5,028 nucleotides of DNA, taken from assembly GCA_964591605.1 (NCBI GenBank), contig CAZQEN010000460.1, positions 1 to 5,028 of the forward strand, given 5' to 3'. The translations under genes were made by a program, and so were the position numbers. Position 1 is the first letter of the stretch. Every line of letters starts with the position of its first letter. The notes under the pieces were generated by a model. The model was not told the DNA's origin. It was given only the letters and a program-made list of their open reading frames with translations, and did no database searches. The stretch is from CAYLLT01 sp964591605. Its GTDB lineage: Bacteria; Planctomycetota; Phycisphaerae; UBA1845; PWPN01. This document shows, piece by piece, positions 1 to 5,028 of this stretch.

Positions 1-1048
1 CGTTGCACGGCTGGCCGCCGTTGAACGTGTTGTTGCACGCGGTCGACGCCGTGTCGTAGAACGAGTTGTTGTAGAACACGTGCCGGCCCACGATCGTACG
101 GCTGCAGGCGCCACCGCAGTCGACCGTGAACGTGATGTCATCGCCGGCGACCGTGTCACCACCGTTGGTGGCAGCGGCTACGGCGAACGCACCCGGATCC
201 TGATCGCAAGCGACGTTCTTGATCAGGTTCGTGCCCGAACCCGGCGTCAGAACGAGCTTGAAGGTCCCGGCACCCATGCCGTCCATGTTGATCTGGCCTT
301 CGATGATCGCGACATCGCCAAGATCGATACCGCAGGGGCCGGGGTTGGCGGCATAGTAACCCAGACCAGGCATGGCGAAGCCGTTGGCTGCGCCAAAGCC
401 GCAGTCAATCGGACACGCGTTCGGCGTATAGGACGGATAGCCCGCACCCACGCCGCAGAGTGTACCGCTCGGGCAGGTGGAGGTGGCCGGGAAGCTCAGC
501 GTGCTGGGATACTGGAAGTAGGTGAGGCCCGGGCCACCGGTGTTGTCCCCATCCTTCGCGTAGTCAATCAGTCGGCCGTTGACCAGGCTGCCCCAGTCCA
601 CGGAGAAGGACACCGGGAACGCGGCGGCCTCATCCGGGTCGGTCGTGGTGAAGCAGCCCGACCGGGCGGTGCCGTCGTTGATCGAGCTGAAGAAGCCCTT
701 CGCGGAGGCACTGCCCTTGCCGAAGTTGGCCACGACGGTGTCGGTGCCATCCCGCAGTTCGAGATTGAACACGGTGTTGGCGACGCCCAGCGGAGCCAGG
801 CCATCCACCGAATACGTGCCGGTGACACTGACGCGGGCGGCCCACGTCACGATGCACGGCTGGCTGGTGCCGTTGGCCGTGGTGCCCGACTGGAAGAACG
901 CGGGGTTACACGCCGGGCCCGAAGTGACCTTCCAGGACGAGCGGTTGTTGTTCCCGCCGACCTCGAGGGTGTACTGGACCGTCGTTGCCCCCAGCGCCTG
1001 GGCGGCCATGAAGCCGGCCAGAATCGCCCCGAGCTTAGTCGAATACAT
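1..1048 (-). CDS. Exported Cys-rich protein of unknown function, C-terminus cut off by the window edge
   Basis: The frame is open from the ATG at 1048 to the left edge, giving 349 complete codons and no stop. I chose this start because a perfect AGGAGG lies six bases upstream. Residues 1-21 look like a Sec signal peptide: one Lys at position 5, a hydrophobic stretch LGAILAGFMAAQALG, and probable cleavage near residue 20-22. The mature part is rich in Gly, Thr, Asn and Ser, alternates short beta-strand-like stretches, and has 13 Cys (47, 65, 132, 192, 198, 212, 216, 239, 281, 311, 315, 338, 348), including close pairs CPIDC and CGGAC. This suggests a disulfide-bonded beta-sandwich protein outside the cytoplasm. 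No catalytic motif is recognisable. The segment GRHVFYNNSFYD at 321-332 resembles text I recall from planctomycete secreted proteins of unknown function. Coding and export are well supported; function is unknown. Confidence 0.85.
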   Translation of the reverse strand, partial: MYSTKLGAILAGFMAAQALGATTVQYTLEVGGNNNRSSWKVTSGPACNPAFFQSGTTANGTSQPCIVTWAARVSVTGTYSVDGLAPLGVANTVFNLELRDGTDTVVANFGKGSASAKGFFSSINDGTARSGCFTTTDPDEAAAFPVSFSVDWGSLVNGRLIDYAKDGDNTGGPGLTYFQYPSTLSFPATSTCPSGTLCGVGAGYPSYTPNACPIDCGFGAANGFAMPGLGYYAANPGPCGIDLGDVAIIEGQINMDGMGAGTFKLVLTPGSGTNLIKNVACDQDPGAFAVAAATNGGDTVAGDDITFTVDCGGACSRTIVGRHVFYNNSFYDTASTACNNTFNGGQPCN

Positions 1049-1054
1049 TCCGAT

Positions 1055-1060
1055 CCTCCT
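1055..1060 (-). promoter_or_regulatory. Shine-Dalgarno AGGAGG of the left-hand secreted protein gene
   Basis: Read on the minus strand the sequence is AGAGGAGGATCGGA followed by ATG. This is a full anti-16S match with a six-base spacer. It fixes the start at 1048 and predicts strong translation initiation, in contrast to anmK, which has no comparable site. Confidence 0.85.
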
Positions 1061-1327
1061 CTCTTGTGAGATTCCCGTCTCCGTCAGATGCTCCCGCGTA
1101 CGAAGCGGCCGCACGTCCACGTGCGCCAACCGCTCAGGACGGACGGACATGCATTGACTGCTGGAGACTTCTGATTGACCAATTCCTTACCAAGAACCAA
1201 GACCTGCATACCGCTTCGCGAGCATCTGAGCCGCACCGCTTCTCCCGCCCCGGCCGGAGCATTGATCCGTCAGGGAGTTGCCGTGCCGCTCGTGATCCTC
1301 CGTGAGGCGGCAAAGGCCCACATTAAC

Positions 1328-1364
1328 AAAAATCCAGCACCGTGTCCAGAGCCAATGTGCTGGA
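1328..1364 (-). terminator. Candidate intrinsic terminator downstream of anmK
   Basis: On the minus strand an eight-base perfect stem (TCCAGCAC/GTGCTGGA, arms 1357-1364 and 1333-1340) encloses a 16-base loop and runs directly into TTTTTG at 1332-1327. Stem plus T-run fits a Rho-independent terminator. It lies 208 bases past the anmK stop and about 280 bases before the next start codon. It could end anmK transcripts, or act as an attenuator if the promoter at 1414-1441 drives the left gene. The long loop and only five Ts limit confidence. Confidence 0.5.
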
Positions 1365-1413
1365 AATCGAATTCTTTCGCCTCCCACCACGTTGATCGCG
1401 ACTCGCTTGTCAC

Positions 1414-1441
1414 ATTGTATCCGACGGGCTGCTGACTGCAA
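1414..1441 (-). promoter_or_regulatory. Candidate sigma-70-type promoter, minus strand
   Basis: TTGCAG at 1441-1436 and TACAAT at 1419-1414 are separated by 16 bases. The -10 box matches the TATAAT consensus at five of six positions; the -35 box matches only TTG. Transcription would start near 1407. That would give either a leader of about 360 bases for the left gene or a short RNA of about 80 bases ending at the terminator at 1328. This is pattern evidence only, and planctomycete promoters are poorly characterised. Confidence 0.3.
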
Positions 1442-1571
1442 CAGAAATCCGGCAAAACTTGCATGAAGGTTATATAAGAGCCCCCCTCGGGGCCGGACGG
1501 GGCCATCGCGACTGCAAGATGTTTATATCAAAAGACTTAGGGATGTCCTGCTCGGACAGCCGGCTCCATTT

Positions 1572-3029
1572 TCACGGCGGATCCACCCGCAGACCCAGGA
1601 GGGCGGGGCGGGCGGCGCCGGTGGCCTGGGGCAGGTTGGCGGGTACGCGGTCAAGAGCGGCGCGGGCCAGAATCGCGAAACTGACGGCCTCCTTGGCCTC
1701 GGAGGGGATCCCCCACGCGTCGATGGTCGAGAGGCGGCCGCCAGGCTGTGCGTCGGCGAGCATCGCCCGCAGGACCGGGTTGCGGGCGCCGCCGCCNNNN
1801 NNNNNNCAGAGGATGACCTCCAGGGGGCTGGTATTCTTTGCGGAAGTACAGCTTGAACCGCTTTTTTCGGCGATCCCGACGGTATCGCGCCGCATCCTGC
1901 TGCTTCGCGGGCCGCGGGGCACGCGGGGCGCCGGCGTGTGCTCTTTAAGATGTTTTGTACTTCTTTTCTCCGGGAAAACTCCCGCACTGCGGCCCGACGG
2001 TGCGGCAAGGCCCGGCAGAGCGCATCGAAGGCCCTCGCCTGCGGGCAGGAACCGGTCGTAGGCATCGGCGATCGTGCGGGCGGTGAAGGCCGTCGCGGTG
2101 GCGACCCAGTCGTCGGGTTCGCGGCTGGCGGCCCGCAGCCGCGGCAGCTCGGCCTCGACGAACACGCGGCCGAAGGTCTCGCGCCCGGTCGTCCGGGGCG
2201 GGGGGAGCTGAAGGAAGGGGTGCCTCATCCAGCGGTCGAGCACGGCGGTGAGCACGCGTCCGCGGCGGGCGCGGCGGCCATCACGGTCCATGCGCTGCCG
2301 GCCGTCGGTGATGAGCTGCACGAGGGCATCGATGATCATGTTGCCCGGTCCGGTATCGAAGGCGATGACATCTTCGGGGCCGCCGCCGGCCGGGATGAAG
2401 GTGACGTTGCCGATCCCGCCGATGTTCTGCACCGCACAGGCGCGGCGCTCGCCGTGGAACAGGACCCAGTCGGTCCAGGGGACGAGCGGAGCGCCCTGCC
2501 CCCCTGCCGCCACGTCGGACTGGCGAAAATTCGCGATGACCGGGGTGCCGGTGCGGGCGGCGACGATGTGCGGGTTGCCGAGCTGGAAGGTGATCGTTGC
2601 GAGTTCTGAGTTCTGAGTTCTGAGTCTGTAGCGGCGGCCCTCTGTGGCCGCCGTCGTCCGCCACGGGGGCCGGACGCTGCAGGGGAGGTGACAGACGGTC
2701 TGGCCGGCCAGGCCGATGGCGACCGGGCGGTTTTTCGGGCCGAGGCGCTCGATCATGGCCAGCGCGGCGTCAGCGAAGGCCTGGCCCAGCTCGGTGTGAA
2801 GGCGGGCGATCTCCTCGGTGCGGGTCTGGGCGGGCGCCATCACCGCGAGCAGCCGCCGACGGAGGACAGGGGGGAACGGGCGAGCCAGGTGATCGACGAA
2901 CTCGGCCTGCATGCGCAGCCCGCGGCCGCAGATCCGGACGGCGGCGACATCAATACCGTCGGCGCTCGTGCCGGACATGATGCCGATCAGGATGTCGGAG
3001 CCGCGAACTCTCGAAGGCTGTCTGCGCAT
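1572..3029 (-). CDS. anmK: Anhydro-N-acetylmuramic acid kinase with two in-frame extra segments
   Basis: AnmK phosphorylates and hydrates 1,6-anhydro-MurNAc to MurNAc-6-phosphate using ATP in cytoplasmic peptidoglycan recycling; MurQ normally acts next. Family motifs appear in order: GTSADGID (20-27), GQTVCH (109-114), TFQLG (147-151), GGQGAPLVP (176-184), NIGGIGN (202-208), FDTGPGN (224-230), TGRETF (281-286), GGGARNPVL (412-420), EAKEAVSFA (444-452) and NLPQATGA (465-472). Asp225 aligns with the catalytic Asp182 of E. coli AnmK. The protein is 485 residues as written, against about 370 usually; extra segments at about 117-144 and 334-402 explain the excess. Where the family usually has HGQT, this has AGQT (Ala109). 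Ten Ns fall just before GGGARN. The start at 3029 follows an in-frame TAG four codons upstream and has no clear ribosome-binding site. The 115 bases to the upstream gene's stop show no convincing promoter. Family call is firm; activity with the insertions is uncertain. Confidence 0.93.
   Translation of the reverse strand: MRRQPSRVRGSDILIGIMSGTSADGIDVAAVRICGRGLRMQAEFVDHLARPFPPVLRRRLLAVMAPAQTRTEEIARLHTELGQAFADAALAMIERLGPKNRPVAIGLAGQTVCHLPCSVRPPWRTTAATEGRRYRLRTQNSELATITFQLGNPHIVAARTGTPVIANFRQSDVAAGGQGAPLVPWTDWVLFHGERRACAVQNIGGIGNVTFIPAGGGPEDVIAFDTGPGNMIIDALVQLITDGRQRMDRDGRRARRGRVLTAVLDRWMRHPFLQLPPPRTTGRETFGRVFVEAELPRLRAASREPDDWVATATAFTARTIADAYDRFLPAGEGLRCALPGLAAPSGRSAGVFPEKRSTKHLKEHTPAPRVPRGPRSSRMRRDTVGIAEKSGSSCTSAKNTSPLEVILXXXXGGGARNPVLRAMLADAQPGGRLSTIDAWGIPSEAKEAVSFAILARAALDRVPANLPQATGAARPALLGLRVDPP
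1797..1806. other. Assembly gap (10 Ns) inside anmK
   Basis: On the minus strand the reading is GAGGTCATCCTCTG, the gap, then GGCGGCGGCGCC. AnmK proteins normally have one residue, often Cys or Ser, between VIL and GGGARN, so TGC would complete the gene with one missing base. The gap as written adds four unknown residues (408-411). It therefore probably marks a contig join of arbitrary length rather than ten real bases, and its effect on the frame cannot be judged. Confidence 0.85.
1824..2030 (-). repeat. In-frame inserted segment in anmK (about 69 codons), possible small mobile or dispersed element
   Basis: This encodes residues about 334-402, between RFLPAGEG and LEVIL, where AnmK proteins normally have only a few residues. 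It is rich in Ser, Arg, Lys and Pro, has no recognisable fold, and contains A/T-rich patches unlike the surrounding GC-rich gene. The length is a multiple of three with no stop. The frame is correct on both sides without crossing the Ns, so the extra length is not an artefact of the gap size. Inverted repeats inside it are GAAGTACA/TGTACTTC (1843-1850 and 1956-1963), CCGCAC/GTGCGG (1982-1987 and 2000-2005) and TTTTC/GAAAA (1964-1968 and 1974-1978). Exact ends are uncertain by several codons. Misassembly next to the gap is an alternative. Confidence 0.55.
2601..2625. repeat. Seven-base tandem repeat inside anmK
   Basis: The plus strand carries three perfect copies of GAGTTCT (2601-2621) followed by a partial GAGT. 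Three copies equal seven codons, so the array keeps the frame. On the coding strand it reads TQNSEL, with RLR just before it. It lies in the first AnmK insertion, between CHLP and TFQLG, where E. coli AnmK has about eight residues. Tandem heptamers can gain or lose copies by slippage; any change other than three units would break the gene. Confidence 0.8.
2632..2653. repeat. GC-rich perfect hairpin inside anmK, beside the heptamer repeat
   Basis: Arms CGGCGGCC (2632-2639) and GGCCGCCG (2646-2653) pair perfectly over eight bases around a six-base loop CTCTGT. Six bases separate it from the heptamer array. Together they make up most of the first AnmK insertion (about 2598-2681, encoding residues 117-144, of which about 24 are extra). 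The combination resembles a REP-like dispersed palindrome. It has no T-run on either strand, so it is not a terminator. Confidence 0.65.
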
Positions 3030-3144
3030 TCCGGAAAGCTAGCGCCTGGGCAACCGATCTTCAAGTCGCCCGTCGTGCCGCTCAGAACCTCCATTTGCTG
3101 GATGTATCAAATTGGACGTCGTCACATGCAGGCAATGGTCAGGC

Positions 3145-5028
3145 TCAGCCGCGGCAGTGCGGATCGGCCGAGACGCTCTCGCCGCTGACACATCGCTGAA
3201 AGAGGCCGAAATCGTCCTGATCGCTGTCGCCGTCGGCGTCGAGATCCATCGGTTCACAGCCCGAGGCGACGGGAACGGAAGCGCGGCTCCAGCAGGCTTT
3301 CAAGGCGGACAGATCCGCCGTGTCGACATCGCCATCGCGGTCGAAATCGTAGGGCGCCAATGCGCAGGTCGATGAGAAATGACCGATCCGGCTCTGGGCG
3401 ATCTGCACATCGGCCGGATCCACAACACCGTCGAGATTGAGGTCGAACCGCGCGTTTTCCTGAGAGGCAGCTCCGAACCGGGCTTCGATCAACGCCCTGT
3501 CGGCGTACAGAACCCACCCGTTTGCGTCGACATCGCCGGTGAGCACGCGGAACTCGCAATCCGTGTCGCCTGCGACGAACTTGCCATAGGTCGGGTGGTT
3601 GACGTCGGCACCCGAGAACGATTGCGCTACGTCGATCCTGTAGCACAGCCCATCCCGAAAGGAGCCTTGAAACCGGTACTCGAAGGTCCGCTTCCCGTTG
3701 GACTCGATCGCATCAAAAGGAGGCAGAACGGGCCATCCGTCGCTTCCTTCGATGGACGGGACATCCAGCACATCGACCGGCACACTGAAGTCGATGGCCA
3801 GCCGGGTCACTTCGGCATTTCTGGGCTCAGTCGATGCGAAGCCGTCCGCGGCCGCTGCGTCCAGTTCGAGGGCCAGATCGCCACTGCCAGCGTGCTCCTG
3901 GACGATGCGCCAGCCCGTGACGCGAGCCTGGCATTCATCGGGGGGGATGCCGACCACCAGCAGATCGTCTTCGTCGATATCCCCATCGTGATCGAGATCG
4001 CTTCGGAAGTTGGCTTCATCGACCGGCCGGCCGAGGTCCTCGGACACCCTGGCCGCATCGCAGTCGGTAACCTGGTCATCGTTGTTAGAATCACCGATCC
4101 GCGACTTCAAGAACAACTCGATGGGCTGCATCTGGGCCGCATTGTCCACGGCTGAGGCGAAGCCGCTCAAGGTCAGCAACCGTCGGCCGTCAGGAACGCC
4201 CGCCGCATCGATTGTCAACTGCCTGCCGACCACGCTGAGGCTAGTGATCGTTCCCTGATCCAGCACCACCTCCTGGCCAATGTCCAGACTCCCATCCGAA
4301 GGTTGAACGTCCATGTCAAACCGAACGACCATCGAGGTGATTCCACCATTCCTCGGTTCGGTGTTCTCTGTCAGCAGCATGTCGATGTCGAGAGGCACGC
4401 CCTGGTGCGGCTTTCGTGAAACGAACGAGTCGATCCGGGGAGCCGCGCCGTCCAGCAGAAGCTCGGTCACCTGCATCTTGGCGGTGGTTGAAAGATGACC
4501 TGCCACCTCCTGAAAGGTCCAGAACCTAAGCGAATCAACCGGATCCACAACCGTAGCACTGTATTCAGCCCATCGCAGCCCACAATTGTGATAGGCAGTC
4601 CCAACAATACCTTCTCCCGGCATCAACAGAAGTGGATGGTCCTCGAAGAGTACCGTACCATCTGCCTGGCGATGGCCGACGAAGGCATAACTGGATACGA
4701 AGGTTGATGGCCCCGACCCGTTGCAGCCTATCACCACATCTCGTTGGGGATTGACTGCTAACGAGGGATAATAAAACGAGATACCTTGTCCAGTAGGGTC
4801 TGACAGCATGGTATTGCTGATCAGTGACATGGTGTCCAGATCGATCTCCCCGTACTGAATTCCGAGATATGATCCGGAGAGGGATTTGTGGCGTGTAAAG
4901 TGGAGGATTCCATCTCGAATGGCTGTTTGATTCGAATGCGGAGTGGCGAAAGCCTCGACGAGTAAGCCGGGGGGGGGTTGCGGTGCCACGCAGGTATGGG
5001 GTGAGGTCGGAACGGATATGACGTGTTC
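3145..5028 (-). CDS. Secreted multidomain protein with three dockerin-type modules, N-terminus beyond the window
   Basis: The frame is open to the right edge, so the true start lies outside; a GTG at 4989 is internal, not a believable start. The visible 627 residues (numbered from the edge) contain, first, an N-terminal part at 1-195 with YYPSLAVNP at 86-94 and WAEYSATVVDP at 153-163, text I associate with secreted beta-propeller-like planctomycete proteins. An Ig-like module follows at about 220-310, then dockerin-type module 1 at 312-359, a second Ig-like module at about 368-497, and dockerin-type modules 2 at 498-549 and 3 at 560-616. All six calcium loops keep the Asp/Asn ligand positions, for example DFDRDGDVDTAD. 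Scattered Cys fit an extracellular protein. The protein ends at HCRG, with no PEP-CTERM, LPXTG or membrane anchor. Dockerins bind cohesins in cellulosomes; no cohesin is visible here, and in planctomycetes the partner is generally unknown. Ligand and function are unknown. Confidence 0.88.
   Translation of the reverse strand, partial: EHVISVPTSPHTCVAPQPPPGLLVEAFATPHSNQTAIRDGILHFTRHKSLSGSYLGIQYGEIDLDTMSLISNTMLSDPTGQGISFYYPSLAVNPQRDVVIGCNGSGPSTFVSSYAFVGHRQADGTVLFEDHPLLLMPGEGIVGTAYHNCGLRWAEYSATVVDPVDSLRFWTFQEVAGHLSTTAKMQVTELLLDGAAPRIDSFVSRKPHQGVPLDIDMLLTENTEPRNGGITSMVVRFDMDVQPSDGSLDIGQEVVLDQGTITSLSVVGRQLTIDAAGVPDGRRLLTLSGFASAVDNAAQMQPIELFLKSRIGDSNNDDQVTDCDAARVSEDLGRPVDEANFRSDLDHDGDIDEDDLLVVGIPPDECQARVTGWRIVQEHAGSGDLALELDAAAADGFASTEPRNAEVTRLAIDFSVPVDVLDVPSIEGSDGWPVLPPFDAIESNGKRTFEYRFQGSFRDGLCYRIDVAQSFSGADVNHPTYGKFVAGDTDCEFRVLTGDVDANGWVLYADRALIEARFGAASQENARFDLNLDGVVDPADVQIAQSRIGHFSSTCALAPYDFDRDGDVDTADLSALKACWSRASVPVASGCEPMDLDADGDSDQDDFGLFQRCVSGESVSADPHCRG

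Larger units (their letters stand above)
1061..1571. other. Intergenic region between anmK and the secreted protein gene, no credible gene
   Basis: The short open frames here on both strands lack sensible start contexts and resemble no protein I know. The region is less GC-rich in places than the flanking genes. It holds a candidate promoter (1414-1441) and a terminator-like hairpin (1328-1364), both on the minus strand and annotated separately. There are two weaker inverted repeats. One has arms 1480-1484 and 1489-1493 (GCCCC/GGGGC, four-base loop), lies about 80 bases after the anmK stop, and is followed on the minus strand by TCTTATAT. The other has arms 1110-1115 and 1120-1125 (CGCACG/CGTGCG) in the probable leader of the left gene. 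I see no tRNA, known riboswitch or CRISPR repeat. Confidence 0.6.

Noticed and set aside
80..1069. Long plus-strand open frame of 329 codons
   Set aside because: It is the antisense of the signal-peptide-bearing minus-strand gene. Its product is Arg/Gly/Ala-rich with no family resemblance, typical of a GC-rich shadow frame.
1322..1348. Second promoter candidate on the minus strand (TGGACA, 15-base spacer, GTTAAT)
   Set aside because: Both boxes overlap the terminator-like hairpin and its T-run, and the spacer is short, so the match is more likely incidental.
1480..1493. GCCCC/GGGGC hairpin as the anmK terminator
   Set aside because: The stem is five bases and is followed by TCTTATAT rather than a T-run. 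The hairpin at 1328-1364 is a better candidate.
1938..2609. Plus-strand open frame of 223 codons opposite anmK
   Set aside because: It is the complement of conserved AnmK motifs, with no ribosome-binding site and no recognisable domain.
3030..3144. Gap between the dockerin gene and anmK examined for promoter, terminator and Shine-Dalgarno
   Set aside because: There is only an imperfect inverted repeat (CCAATTTG / CAAATGG) without a T-run, and a GGAGG with no start codon at useful distance. Nothing here is supportable.
3379..4155. Plus-strand open frame of 258 codons
   Set aside because: It lies wholly antisense to the dockerin gene. Its Ile/Asp/Val-rich text is the complement of the repeated Asp codons in the calcium loops.
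3145..4989. Dockerin gene starting at the GTG at 4989
   Set aside because: The frame stays open for 13 more codons to the window edge, and the GTG gives no signal peptide although the protein is clearly of exported type. The gene is better treated as 5'-truncated.
1..5028. CRISPR array, tRNA, rRNA, transposase or toxin-antitoxin system
   Set aside because: I found no regularly spaced repeats, cloverleaf pattern, transposase motif or paired small genes on either strand.

Overview
The window looks like part of a planctomycete genome, probably a Phycisphaerae-like lineage, and probably from a draft or metagenome assembly. The evidence is GC-rich coding sequence, a secreted protein with several dockerin-type (Asp/Asn-rich) calcium loops of the style planctomycetes use for exported proteins, a second exported Cys-rich protein, and a run of ten Ns. 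Lineage is inferred from protein style only; there is no rRNA or other marker gene here.

All three genes I can support lie on the minus strand, so the window is read from right to left. (1) 5028-3145 is the C-terminal 627 residues of a large secreted multidomain protein with two Ig-like modules and three paired-loop dockerin-type modules; its start is beyond the right edge. (2) 3029-1572 is anmK, anhydro-N-acetylmuramic acid kinase of peptidoglycan recycling. It carries two in-frame extra segments and is crossed by the 10-N gap. (3) 1048-1 is the N-terminal 349 residues of an exported Cys-rich protein of unknown function, with a signal peptide and a strong Shine-Dalgarno; it runs off the left edge.

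Between anmK and the left gene lie about 520 bases without a credible gene. They hold a candidate minus-strand promoter followed by a hairpin plus T-run that resembles an intrinsic terminator. The 115 bases between the dockerin gene and anmK hold nothing convincing.

The genes do not form an obvious pathway: one cytoplasmic cell-wall recycling enzyme sits between two unrelated exported proteins. The most interesting signal is inside anmK. The family's motifs are in place, but about 24-28 extra codons (a GC-rich hairpin followed by a 7-bp tandem repeat) and about 69 extra codons (a Ser/Arg/Lys/Pro-rich segment of different base composition, next to the assembly gap) interrupt it without breaking the frame. 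This looks like in-frame insertion of small dispersed elements into a housekeeping gene.
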